NCBI RefSeq assembly: GCF_902459735.1
Contig: NZ_CABPRV010000013.1
Span: 62,001-126,000 of the forward strand
Direction of reading: 5' to 3'
Length of the DNA stretch: 64,000 bases
Source: Pandoraea capi
GTDB lineage: Bacteria > Pseudomonadota > Gammaproteobacteria > Burkholderiales > Burkholderiaceae
This document shows positions 8,048 through 16,381 of this stretch, in pieces. The notes below the pieces were generated by a model. That model saw nothing but the letters and a program-made list of their open reading frames with translations, did not search any database and was not told where the DNA came from. The translations under genes were made by a program, and so were the position numbers. Numbering within the stretch: the stretch's first letter is position 1; every line of letters begins with the position of its first letter.

Positions 8048-8986
8048 TCAGGCAGCCGCCTGGCCTTCGAGAATCAGGTCGCCCGAGCGACCCGGTATTT
8101 CGCCCCACACTACCGGGTGTGCCGGCAATGCGTTGAGATCGAGCGTCTCGTAATATTGACCCATCGTGATCAGATCGTGGCCCTGACGACGCCATCCGGC
8201 CAGCAACTGACGGAACAGCGGCGCCAGCTTCTGCCCTTCGAGTTCTGCGTGAAGCGTGAACACGTGATCTTGCGCCGGATCGCGAGTCAGGGCAAGCAGG
8301 TGTTCGGCAACACCATTGATGTCGCGGCCGTCGATGCCGAGCAGTTCGTCCACCGTCGGCAATGTCGTCGGCATCTGCACGTGCTTCAGACGCACGCCGT
8401 CCACGATCGGGTAGTGGGGGGCGTTGCCGCGTCCGTCGGACGAATACTTCATGCCCCAGGCGTCGATCTGGCGAAATGCGTGATTGTTCATCTGCCAGCC
8501 GGCGGCGCCGTGGGTCAGCGGCGGGGCACCGAAAATCTGTGCGAAGCGGGCGTGGGCCTGCGACATCTGATGCTGCGTCCAGGCGGCGTCGCGCGTGCGC
8601 ACATTGTCCTGCCAGTACGTGTGGTCCCAGGTGTGGATGCCGGTCTCATGTCCGGCGCTCTGCACGGTGCGCATGACGTCGGCCGCGCGCTTGCCGATGT
8701 CCGGCCCGGGCAGCAGGGTGCCGTACATGAGCGTCTTGAAGCCGTAGTGTTCGACGACCGAGGTGCGCGAGACTTTCTTCAGGAAGCCGGGGCGGAAGAC
8801 TCGCTTGAGTGCCCATCCGGTGTGGTCCGGACCGAGGCTGAACAGAAACGTCGCCTGTGCCGCGTGCTCGGCCAGCGCGGCGAGCAGGTTGGGAACGCCT
8901 TCGCGTGTGCCGCGCAGCGTGTCGACGTCGATCTTCAGGACAATCTTGGCCATAGCCGCCCTTGAGGAGTGGTGCATCGAAGACAT
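8048..8986 (-). CDS. arnD: ArnD, 4-deoxy-4-formamido-L-arabinose-phosphoundecaprenol deformylase
   Basis: A polysaccharide-deacetylase (NodB) family protein of 312 residues. It removes the formyl group from undecaprenyl-phosphate-Ara4FN to give undecaprenyl-phosphate-Ara4N. Visible are the metal/catalytic Asp motif KIVLKIDVDTLRG near residue 20, HETGIHTWDHTYWQ around residue 130, and the late HAELEG motif. The true start is probably the internal ATG of MAKIVLKIDV at 8953. It lies at the end of the Ara4N cluster, but a strong terminator separates it from arnA, so it may have its own promoter between 8987 and 9112. Confidence 0.93.
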   Translation of the reverse strand: MSSMHHSSRAAMAKIVLKIDVDTLRGTREGVPNLLAALAEHAAQATFLFSLGPDHTGWALKRVFRPGFLKKVSRTSVVEHYGFKTLMYGTLLPGPDIGKRAADVMRTVQSAGHETGIHTWDHTYWQDNVRTRDAAWTQHQMSQAHARFAQIFGAPPLTHGAAGWQMNNHAFRQIDAWGMKYSSDGRGNAPHYPIVDGVRLKHVQMPTTLPTVDELLGIDGRDINGVAEHLLALTRDPAQDHVFTLHAELEGQKLAPLFRQLLAGWRRQGHDLITMGQYYETLDLNALPAHPVVWGEIPGRSGDLILEGQAAA

Positions 8987-9112
8987 GGCCCGCGTGGCGC
9001 GCGATGTCTCGAATGTCGAATCAGTTGACTGGATGCATTTCCGACGTCCGAAGCCGAGGCAGCGACAGCGGTCGAAATAGCGTCAAAAACGTGAAGTCAA
9101 ACGCGTGGAGTC

Positions 9113-9147
9113 AAAAACGCCCGATGCGCCGAGGGCGCACCGGGCGT
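9113..9147 (-). terminator. Intrinsic terminator between arnA and arnD
   Basis: Arms 9117-9130 and 9134-9147 form a 14-bp stem with a three-base loop. The single plus-strand A:C mismatch becomes a U:G wobble in minus-strand RNA. A T run (complement of 9113-9117) follows on that strand, so it is built to stop transcription coming from arnA before arnD. Confidence 0.8.
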
Positions 9148-9215
9148 GTCGTGCGACGTCCGGACAATGCCACGATCATCTCGATGCCGTGGCACGCCGG
9201 GCCGGGGCACAGGCG

Positions 9216-10265
9216 TTATTCGCCTTCGACCAGACGACGCGCTTCGGCGACGTGACCGCGATACGCTTCGAAAATCTTGCGCAGTGCGTCGTCCATCGAC
9301 GTGGTCGGCTTCCAGTCGAGTTCCTGCATGGTGTTGTCGATCTTCGGCACGCGGTTCTGCACGTCCTGATAACCGTTGCCGTAGTAAGCGCCCGACGAGG
9401 TTTCGACCAGTTGCACCTTCTTGGCCGTCTCTGCGTATTCCGGGAATTCGCTCGCCAGCTGGAGCATCATGTTGGCCAGTTCGCGCACCGAGAAGTTGTT
9501 CGTCGGGTTGCCGATGTTGTAGATCTTGCCGCTGGCGACGTTGTTCTTGTTGTCGATGATGCGAACCAGTGCATCGATACCGTCGTCGATGTCGGTAAAG
9601 GCGCGCTTCTGGTTACCACCGTCGACCAAGCTGATGTTCTCGCCGCGAGCGATGTGGCCGAGGAACTGCGTGACCACGCGCGACGAGCCTTCCTTCGGCG
9701 TGTAGATCGAGTCGAGACCGGCGCCGATCCAGTTGAACGGACGGAACAGCGAGAAGTTCAGGCCTTCCTGCATGCCGTAACCCCAGATCACACGATCCAT
9801 CAGTTGCTTCGAGCAGGCGTAGATCCAGCGCGGCTTGTTGATCGGGCCGTAGATCAGCGGCGAGTTTTCCGGATCGAATTCACCGTCGGTGCACATGCCG
9901 TAGACCTCGGAGGTCGACGGGAACACCAGATGCTTGCCGTACTTCACGGCCGAGCGCACGATCGGCAGGTTGGCTTCGAAGTCGAGCTCGAACACGCGCA
10001 GCGGGGCCTTCACATAGGTGGCCGGCGTCGCGATAGCGACCAGCGGGAGGATCACGTCGCACTTGCGAATGTGGTACTCGACCCATTCCTTGTTGATCGT
10101 GATGTCGCCTTCGAAGAAGTGCATGCGCTCATGGTTGATCAGATCGCCGAGGCGGTCGGTCTGCATGTCCATGCCATAAACTTCCCAGTCGGTCGTCTCC
10201 AGGATGCGCTTCGACAGATGGTGGCCGATGAACCCGTTAACACCGAGAATCAGGACTTTTTTCAT
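9216..10265 (-). CDS. arnA: UDP-glucuronate oxidative decarboxylase (ArnA dehydrogenase half)
   Basis: A 349-residue extended short-chain dehydrogenase. It oxidises and decarboxylates UDP-GlcA to UDP-4-keto-pentose, the first step to UDP-Ara4N. The start at MKKVLILGVNGFIG puts the NAD motif GxNGFIG at the N-terminus, as in the family. STSEVYGMC matches the catalytic Ser-Glu, and YACSKQLMDR carries the Tyr-x3-Lys pair. In E. coli this is the C-terminal half of bifunctional ArnA; here it is a separate protein, 7 bp after the formyltransferase gene. Confidence 0.95.
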   Translation of the reverse strand: MKKVLILGVNGFIGHHLSKRILETTDWEVYGMDMQTDRLGDLINHERMHFFEGDITINKEWVEYHIRKCDVILPLVAIATPATYVKAPLRVFELDFEANLPIVRSAVKYGKHLVFPSTSEVYGMCTDGEFDPENSPLIYGPINKPRWIYACSKQLMDRVIWGYGMQEGLNFSLFRPFNWIGAGLDSIYTPKEGSSRVVTQFLGHIARGENISLVDGGNQKRAFTDIDDGIDALVRIIDNKNNVASGKIYNIGNPTNNFSVRELANMMLQLASEFPEYAETAKKVQLVETSSGAYYGNGYQDVQNRVPKIDNTMQELDWKPTTSMDDALRKIFEAYRGHVAEARRLVEGE

Positions 10266-10272
10266 ATTACGG

Positions 10273-11187
10273 TCAGTGATTGAGCTGGGAAAACTGTTCC
10301 GGCGTGACAAGCTTGCCGTCCAGCGTTAGTTCATGAATGACGATGGCATTTCCGTCGCCGCAAATGCCGAGGAGCGCATTATCCACTACTTGCAGTCCAC
10401 AGGGCAAACCGGCGGGGGCGGGCGAGCGTGACAGGCGAGCTTGCGTGACCACCCAGCGACGATCCGCCACGTCGGTAAATGCGCCGGGATAGGGGGGCGC
10501 AACGGCGCGAATCAGGTTGTAGACATCCTGCGCTGGCCGATGCCAGTCGATGCGACCATCTTCGGGCTTGCGTCCACCGAAGTAGCTGCCGGCGGCGAGG
10601 TCGTTCGTGTGACGCGGGGCCGTACCCGCGAGCAGACCCGGCAGGCAGCGCCAGAGCGTCTGTTCCGCGGCGACCGTCACCTTCTCGAAAACCTCGCCAG
10701 CCGTATCGTCCGGGAGGATCGGTACCGACGTCTGGTCGATGATCGCCCCGGCGTCCGGCTTCAGCGCCATTTCATGCAGCGTGGCGCCCGTTTCGGTTTC
10801 GCCTCGCAAAACCGCCCAGTTCACCGGCACACGGCCGCGATACTTCGGCAGCAGCGAACCGTGCATGTTGAACGCGCCTTGCGGTGCGATTTCCAGCACG
10901 GCCACCGGGATCATGTGGCGGTAGTAGAACGAGAAAATAAAGTCCGGCGCCACGGCGCGGATGCGTTCGGCGAGCACGGGATCCGCCGGATCGTCGGGGG
11001 TGACGACCGGGATGCCATGCTCGGCCGCGACACCGGCGACGCTACCAAACCAGATGTTCTCGTTCGGATTGTCCTGATGAGTCACCACGAGAGCGACGTC
11101 GACGCCGCGAGCGAGCAGCACTTGCAGGCAACGAACGCCGACGTTGTGATACGCAAAAACGACGGCTTTGGCAGACGTTGCGCTCAT
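10273..11187 (-). CDS. arnA: UDP-Ara4N formyltransferase (ArnA formyltransferase half)
   Basis: A 304-residue protein of the methionyl-tRNA formyltransferase fold. It transfers a formyl group from N10-formyl-THF to UDP-L-Ara4N. The catalytic set is visible in FNMHGSLLPKYRGRVPVNW (Asn, His) and in KPDAGAIIDQ (Asp). It corresponds to the N-terminal half of E. coli ArnA and is a stand-alone gene here. Its start overlaps the arnC stop by 4 bp (ATGA), so translation is coupled, and the decarboxylase gene follows at once. The partner enzymes likely still act together. Confidence 0.93.
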   Translation of the reverse strand: MSATSAKAVVFAYHNVGVRCLQVLLARGVDVALVVTHQDNPNENIWFGSVAGVAAEHGIPVVTPDDPADPVLAERIRAVAPDFIFSFYYRHMIPVAVLEIAPQGAFNMHGSLLPKYRGRVPVNWAVLRGETETGATLHEMALKPDAGAIIDQTSVPILPDDTAGEVFEKVTVAAEQTLWRCLPGLLAGTAPRHTNDLAAGSYFGGRKPEDGRIDWHRPAQDVYNLIRAVAPPYPGAFTDVADRRWVVTQARLSRSPAPAGLPCGLQVVDNALLGICGDGNAIVIHELTLDGKLVTPEQFSQLNH

Positions 11188-12206
11188 GACGTGTGCGATC
11201 CCAGTTCGGTCGCCCCCGTGCTCAGCGTAGCGCTTTGCCCGCCGACGGCTGCGTGTGCCGTGTGACCGGTGGCCTGCGCTTCGAGCACCGCTTGCACCAG
11301 ATAACGCGGACGCTGGCGGACTTGCTGATAGATGCGGCCGATGTACTCACCGAGCAGGCCCATGCCGAACAGAATCACACCGAGCAGGCAGAATGTCACG
11401 GCGAACAGCGTGAACACCCCCTGGACTTCCGAGCCGAACAGGAAGCGTCGCGCGATCAGCACGATGAACAGCAACCCCGACGCCGCGGACAGCGAGATGC
11501 CCACGCCCGAGAGCCATTGCAGCGGCACGACCGAGAAGCCGGTCACGAGATCGAAATTCAGACGAATCAGCGAGTACAACGAGTACTTCGATTCACCGGC
11601 GAAGCGTTCCTCGTGCGCGACATCCACTTCCGTCGGATTCTGTGCGAAGGTAAAGGCCAGTGCCGGGATGAACGTGTTGATTTCGCGGCACTGATTGACC
11701 GTATCGACGATGTGGCGGCTGTAGCCGCGCAACATGCAGCCCTGATCGGTCATGCGGATGCGCGTGATGCGCTCACGAAGACGATTCATGGCGCGCGAGG
11801 CGTTGCGGCGGAACCACGTGTCCTGACGATTCATACGCACCGTGCCCACGTAATCGTGCCCGGCGGCCAGTTGTGCCACCAGTTTGCCGATCTCTTCCGG
11901 CGGGTTCTGGAGGTCGGCGTCGAGCGTGATGACCCATTCGCCGCGCGTGTGCTCGAAGCCGGCGAGAATGGCCATGTGCTGGCCGTAGTTGCCGTTGAAC
12001 AGCACGACGCGCGTCACGTCCGGACGCGCGCGATATTGCTCGGCAAGCAGGGCGGCCGAGCGGTCCCGGCTGCCATCGTTGACGAACACCACTTCATAGG
12101 TCACGCCCAGCTTGTCGAGCGCCGGGTATAGCCGGTCGAAGAGCGCGCCGAGGCCGGCCTCTTCGTTGTATACCGGGATGACGACAGAGAGTTGTGGTCG
12201 ATTCAT
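11184..12206 (-). CDS. arnC: ArnC, undecaprenyl-phosphate Ara4FN transferase
   Basis: A 340-residue GT2-family inner-membrane glycosyltransferase. It moves Ara4FN from UDP to undecaprenyl phosphate on the cytoplasmic face. The GT-A domain shows SVVIPVYNEEAGLGALF at the N-terminus and the metal site TLDADLQNPPEE. Two hydrophobic helices near residues 235-300 match the ArnC/DPM-like topology. Four-base overlaps with both arnB and the formyltransferase gene show tight coupling in the operon. Confidence 0.94.
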   Translation of the reverse strand: MNRPQLSVVIPVYNEEAGLGALFDRLYPALDKLGVTYEVVFVNDGSRDRSAALLAEQYRARPDVTRVVLFNGNYGQHMAILAGFEHTRGEWVITLDADLQNPPEEIGKLVAQLAAGHDYVGTVRMNRQDTWFRRNASRAMNRLRERITRIRMTDQGCMLRGYSRHIVDTVNQCREINTFIPALAFTFAQNPTEVDVAHEERFAGESKYSLYSLIRLNFDLVTGFSVVPLQWLSGVGISLSAASGLLFIVLIARRFLFGSEVQGVFTLFAVTFCLLGVILFGMGLLGEYIGRIYQQVRQRPRYLVQAVLEAQATGHTAHAAVGGQSATLSTGATELGSHTS

Positions 12207-13369
12207 TTTTTGTGATCAGCGCAAATAGCATTCACGGCTTCGCAGACGCGCGCAACGTCGGCATCCGTCATGGCAGGGAACAGCGGCAGGGTCAGGATTG
12301 CACGGCCCAGACGTTCCGTATGCGGGAACTGGCCGTCCTTGAAGCCCAACGCACGATACATTGTAAACAGGTGGATGGCCGGGTAGTGGACGCCGCTGCC
12401 GATGCCGCGCGCCTTCAACTGCTCCATGAAGCCAGCCCGATCAATGCTCAGGCGCTCCAGCGGCAGTTCGATCTGGAACATATGCCAGTTCGAATTCGTG
12501 AAATCGGCATGGGGCAGGCCGACGCCCAACTGGACGGCGGCGCCGCCCGCGAGCGTATCGAAATACAGACGTGCCAGTTCCGTACGGCGGGCGTTGAAGG
12601 CCGCCAGATGCGGCATCTGCCCCAAGCCTACGCGTGCGGCCACATCGGTGAGATTGTACTTGCCGCCGAGCACGTCCACATCCATACCGTCGAGGCCGAA
12701 GCGGGTCACGCCCTGGAGGCGGTATTTCTCGGCCAGACGCGCTTCGTCGTCGGTATTGAACACCAGCGCGCCGCCCTCGATGGACGTGAGGTTCTTGTTC
12801 GGATGGAAGCTGAACGACACGAGGTCGCCGAACGAGCCGATACGCTTGCCGTTCCAGCCCGATCCCATGGCCTGTGCGGCGTCTTCGACGACACGCAGGT
12901 TATGACGGCGAGCAATGTCGTACAGCCGGTCCATATCCACCGGCAGGCCGGCGAGATAAACGGGGATGATGGCCCGAGTCTTGGGCGTGATCGCCTTTTC
13001 GAGCAGGTCGAGGTCGATATTGCGCGTGGCCGGATCGACGTCGACGAACACCGGCGTGGCGCCGACTTCCAGAATGACGTTGGACGTTGCGACCCACGAC
13101 AGCGGCGTGGTGATGACTTCGTCGCCGCTTTGCACGCCGGCGATACGCAGGCCGATTTCGAGCGTGGCGGTGCCCGAATTGAAGACGCGCACCGGACGGC
13201 CACCGAAATATTCGGACAGTGCCTTTTCAAAGGCCTGCACTTGCGGGCCCGAGGTGATCCAGCCCGAACGCAGCACTTCGGACACGCCGTTGATGGTCGC
13301 GTCGTCGAGCGTCGGGCGCGTGAACGGGAGGAACGGTTGATTCGGTTGGGAGGTTGCCGAGTCGCTCAT
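12203..13369 (-). CDS. arnB: ArnB, UDP-4-keto-pentose aminotransferase
   Basis: A 388-residue PLP-dependent aminotransferase of the DegT/DnrJ/EryC1 family. It makes UDP-L-Ara4N from the 4-keto sugar, with glutamate as amino donor. VSFSFHPNKNLTSIEGG holds the PLP lysine (HPNKN), and EVLRSGWITSGPQV is the family N-terminal motif. It is about as long as E. coli ArnB (about 380). The stop overlaps the arnC start by 4 bp; the SMR gene lies 126 bp upstream. Confidence 0.94.
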   Translation of the reverse strand: MSDSATSQPNQPFLPFTRPTLDDATINGVSEVLRSGWITSGPQVQAFEKALSEYFGGRPVRVFNSGTATLEIGLRIAGVQSGDEVITTPLSWVATSNVILEVGATPVFVDVDPATRNIDLDLLEKAITPKTRAIIPVYLAGLPVDMDRLYDIARRHNLRVVEDAAQAMGSGWNGKRIGSFGDLVSFSFHPNKNLTSIEGGALVFNTDDEARLAEKYRLQGVTRFGLDGMDVDVLGGKYNLTDVAARVGLGQMPHLAAFNARRTELARLYFDTLAGGAAVQLGVGLPHADFTNSNWHMFQIELPLERLSIDRAGFMEQLKARGIGSGVHYPAIHLFTMYRALGFKDGQFPHTERLGRAILTLPLFPAMTDADVARVCEAVNAICADHKK

Positions 13370-13495
13370 GATGTATGACTAACCCTCAAAGTAGCTCGAA
13401 CATGCAGGGGAAGCTGCATGAGATGCGCGCCAGCCCACGGGATCGCCAGGATCGACGGGGGCGGCGCATCCGGTGATTGCGCCGGACGGGCAGAC

Positions 13496-13867
13496 TTAGC
13501 TGCGCGCCAGGATATAAACACCCACAAGAATGATGCCGATTGCCAGGATCCGCTGCATCGACAGGGTCTCGCCGAACAGATACCAGGCGGCGAACGCATT
13601 GACGACGTAGCCCAGCGACAGCATCGGATAGGCAATCGAGACTTCGACGCGCGAGAGCGCCAGAATCCAGACGACCACGCTGATGGCATAGCAGACGAGC
13701 CCGCCCATGATCGGCAACTGTGTGGCCAGTTTGATGCCGATCGGGACGATATTGGCACGCGTGAACTCAAGTGCGCCGATGGTGTTGGCGCCCGCCTTGA
13801 GCAACAACTGAGCGCACGCGTTGAGCAGCACGCCCGTGAGAATAAGGGAAAACGTCGCGAGATTCAT
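13496..13867 (-). CDS. SMR-family membrane protein, probable Ara4N-lipid flippase subunit (ArnE/ArnF-like)
   Basis: A 123-residue protein of four hydrophobic helices in the small multidrug resistance/EamA fold. It has LNACAQLLLKAGA near the N-terminus and VEVSIAYPMLSLGYV and LSMQRILAIGIILVGVYIL in the second half. Lying between arnT and arnB, it probably flips undecaprenyl-phosphate-Ara4N. Enterobacteria use an ArnE-ArnF heterodimer; only one such gene is present here, so it may be a homodimer or have a partner elsewhere. The role is inferred from position. Confidence 0.8.
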   Translation of the reverse strand: MNLATFSLILTGVLLNACAQLLLKAGANTIGALEFTRANIVPIGIKLATQLPIMGGLVCYAISVVVWILALSRVEVSIAYPMLSLGYVVNAFAAWYLFGETLSMQRILAIGIILVGVYILARS

Positions 13868-13934
13868 GGAACGTTTGTGAACGTTTGTGAATAATTATGG
13901 ATGCCGTCATCGGGCCGGGAAAACCCAGGCGGCG

Positions 13935-15713
13935 TTATTTTACGTTGTCTTCGGGCCAAGGCTTGGAGATTACGACCCGCCTCGCATCGCGCGCGATGAT
14001 GCGCATCGGCAGATGCTCGGCTTCCAGCTTGCCGAACGTGTCCGGATCGACCAGCGCGAGCGCCTTCGGATCGGCCCGCCAGCGGGCGTAAAAGGCGTCG
14101 AGCGTCGGCAACCACTTCTGCGGCTCCTGCTTCACGCCGAACTCCAGCTCATCCGGGTGCTGCACCATGATCATCGTGTGCCCGAGGTAGTAGGGCATGG
14201 TGTGATCGAGCACATTCACCGAATAGAACGGCACGTCGGGGCCGAGGCGTTGCATTTCCGCCTTGATGGCCGGCACGAGCAGCACCCCCGTGCTCTGACG
14301 GCCGAACACTTCGTGACCCATGCCGCCGATCGTCACGAGCACCAGCATGCCGCCGGCGAACGTCAAGAGGGCGCGGCGTGCGCTGTGACGTGCGAGACGC
14401 CACGCGACAAGCGTACCGATCAACCCTGCGCCGAGCGCAAAGTACAACCAGACCTGGAATGCCTTGTACAACTCGTTCGGGTTGCGCACGCTGCCGGCAC
14501 GTCCGACGAAGATGGCGACCATCACCAGCGCGGCGATCAGGAGGATCGCGTAGCCGGCCATGTGCACACGTACGGTGTCCCGACGCAATTGCGCCAGATA
14601 CAAGCCGAAGAGCAGGGCCATCGCCGGGGCGATCGGCAGCAGGTACGAAATCAGCTTCGAGTGCGACGCGCTGAAGAACACGAAGATGAAGGCCGACCAC
14701 ACCCACAGCATCACGGCCGGGGCGAAGCCGTTGGGCTGACGCGGCATGCGCCACGTTGCGCGTAGGGTTCCGGGCAGCACCGACAGCCACGGCAGGAAGC
14801 CCACCAGGAACACCGGCACGAAGTACCACGGTGCGCCATCCCGGTTATGACCTTCCATCGCAAAGCGGCGGAAATGTTCGTTGATGAAGAAGAAGTCGAA
14901 GAACTCCGGGTTGCGCATCTGGACGAGCGCGAACCAGGGCGTGGCGATCGCGAAGAAGACGATCAGGCCGCTGCCGAGGTACAGGCGGCGCCACAGGGCC
15001 CAGTCGCGGGAGATCAGGGTGTAGAGCACCAGCACGGCCCCGGGCAGCACGATGCCGACGAGCCCCTTGCTCAGCACGGCGAGCGCCATGGCGGCCCAGC
15101 ACAGCCACATCCAGCCGCGCACGGCTGGGCGCCCGATACCGGGGCGTTGCGCCAGCAGCAGCGCGCACAGCGACAGACCCATGAAGAACGACAGGCCCAT
15201 GTCGAGCACGTTGAAGTGCCCGAGCAGCGACCACAGCGGCGCGGCGGCCAGCGCAGCGGCCGCGAACAGGCCGACGCGGGCATTGAACACGCGGCGTCCC
15301 GTAAAGCCGACCATCAGCACGCCGGCAAAGCCGGTCAGGGCGGTCCAGAACCGCGCCTGCCATTCACCGAGGCCGAAGGCCGCGAACGTGAGCGCGTTCA
15401 TCCAGGTTTGCAGCGGCGGCTTTTCGAAATACTTGTAACCGTTGTATCGCAGCGTGATCCAGTCGCCGGTCGTCCACATCTCGCGCGCCATCTCGGCGTA
15501 ACGGCCTTCGTCGCTGGCAATCAGGTGGCGATAGTCGAGCACGCCGAACCAGACGAGTGCGAACGCGAGGAGCAATAGCCAGAAGGCGGCAGGCGAGAGC
15601 GGATAGGCCGCGTCCGGCGTGCCGGTGCTGCCGGTGGCGACAGAAGGAAAGGGCGCGGGCGGCGCGAGAGGGTCGGCGGCCGATGGGCCGGAACTGAGCG
15701 GGCGGCGGCTCAC
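13935..15713 (-). CDS. arnT: ArnT, lipid A 4-amino-4-deoxy-L-arabinose transferase
   Basis: A 592-residue GT83 inner-membrane transferase that adds Ara4N to lipid A phosphates on the periplasmic side and so lowers polymyxin binding. The N-terminal periplasmic-loop motif DEGRYAEMAREM and the downstream FEKPPLQTWM are typical of ArnT. About twelve hydrophobic segments are followed by a soluble C-terminal domain. The first 40 residues are a Pro/Ser-rich extension, so the real start may be downstream. Its start overlaps the stop of the Mth938-like gene by 4 bp. Confidence 0.93.
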   Translation of the reverse strand: MSRRPLSSGPSAADPLAPPAPFPSVATGSTGTPDAAYPLSPAAFWLLLLAFALVWFGVLDYRHLIASDEGRYAEMAREMWTTGDWITLRYNGYKYFEKPPLQTWMNALTFAAFGLGEWQARFWTALTGFAGVLMVGFTGRRVFNARVGLFAAAALAAAPLWSLLGHFNVLDMGLSFFMGLSLCALLLAQRPGIGRPAVRGWMWLCWAAMALAVLSKGLVGIVLPGAVLVLYTLISRDWALWRRLYLGSGLIVFFAIATPWFALVQMRNPEFFDFFFINEHFRRFAMEGHNRDGAPWYFVPVFLVGFLPWLSVLPGTLRATWRMPRQPNGFAPAVMLWVWSAFIFVFFSASHSKLISYLLPIAPAMALLFGLYLAQLRRDTVRVHMAGYAILLIAALVMVAIFVGRAGSVRNPNELYKAFQVWLYFALGAGLIGTLVAWRLARHSARRALLTFAGGMLVLVTIGGMGHEVFGRQSTGVLLVPAIKAEMQRLGPDVPFYSVNVLDHTMPYYLGHTMIMVQHPDELEFGVKQEPQKWLPTLDAFYARWRADPKALALVDPDTFGKLEAEHLPMRIIARDARRVVISKPWPEDNVK

Positions 15714-16099
15714 TCAGTCGCCTCAGTCTCGATGAGCACGGCCAGGACGACGCGGCGTCCCTCGCTCATCAGGATGTTGTACGTGCGGCAGGCGGCTTGC
15801 GTGTCCATCGAGTCGACGCCGATGCGCTGGCTGGTCAGCGCCGTGGTGAGGCGCGGATGGGCGAAACGCAGGCGGGCGCCGCTGCCGAAGATGACGACTT
15901 CGGGGTCGAGGGCGCGCAGCGCTTCGAAGTGCGAGGCGTCGAGCGCGTCGAAGCGGGACACCGGCCAGGGCAGGACGTCTCCCTCCGGTGCAATGATCAC
16001 GCTTTCGTCGTAACGAACCTTGTTGACCTCGACATAGCCCGGGCCATAGCCGGTGACCGTGTTCAATGCTGCTTGCGACGGGTCTTGATGCAGTTTCAC
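15710..16099 (-). CDS. Mth938-like (DUF498) domain protein
   Basis: A 129-residue protein of the Mth938/NDUFAF3-like DUF498 family. VIFGSGARLRFAHPRL and the closing YNILMSEGRRVVLAVLI are typical of the family. The human relative NDUFAF3 helps assemble complex I; the bacterial function is unknown. It is the first gene of the minus-strand run into arnT and overlaps it by ATGA, so it would share expression with the Ara4N genes. Nothing in it suggests a direct role in lipid A chemistry. Confidence 0.85.
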   Translation of the reverse strand: MKLHQDPSQAALNTVTGYGPGYVEVNKVRYDESVIIAPEGDVLPWPVSRFDALDASHFEALRALDPEVVIFGSGARLRFAHPRLTTALTSQRIGVDSMDTQAACRTYNILMSEGRRVVLAVLIETEATE

Positions 16100-16248
16100 T
16101 TTCGGAGATTCCCTACCCAGTGGTGGCTGAGCGATCGACAGATCGTCATGGATGCGGCGGGTGACGGACTCGCTAACGGGCGGGCATCTTGCCTTGCATG
16201 CCGCAAACCGTCAATGATGCATTGCCGAACTCTGTCATAATTGGCTAA

Positions 16249-16282
16249 ATTATAGCTTTTTGCCGTACGCAGCACGGCAAAA
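16249..16282 (-). promoter_or_regulatory. Probable promoter of the arn cluster, with inverted repeat
   Basis: On the minus strand there is a perfect TATAAT (complement of 16249-16254). Just upstream of it lies a 9-bp inverted repeat, TTTTGCCGT/ACGGCAAAA (16258-16266 and 16274-16282), with a 7-base spacer. No good -35 is seen at the right distance, so an activator bound at the repeat is plausible. The repeat could also serve the divergent alaA gene. Confidence 0.4.
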
Positions 16283-16381
16283 CCGTTGCAGTGCGGCATT
16301 TTTCACTTCATCCCGCCTGCGACTTCAGCGGATTCCCGGCCTGTCCGGATTCCTGCGTCGCCCGCCAAGACCACAACCGCC

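Noticed and set aside
9082-9120. Repeated GTCAAA(AA)ACG words downstream of arnA
   Set aside because: Only three irregular copies, partly explained by the T run of the terminator.
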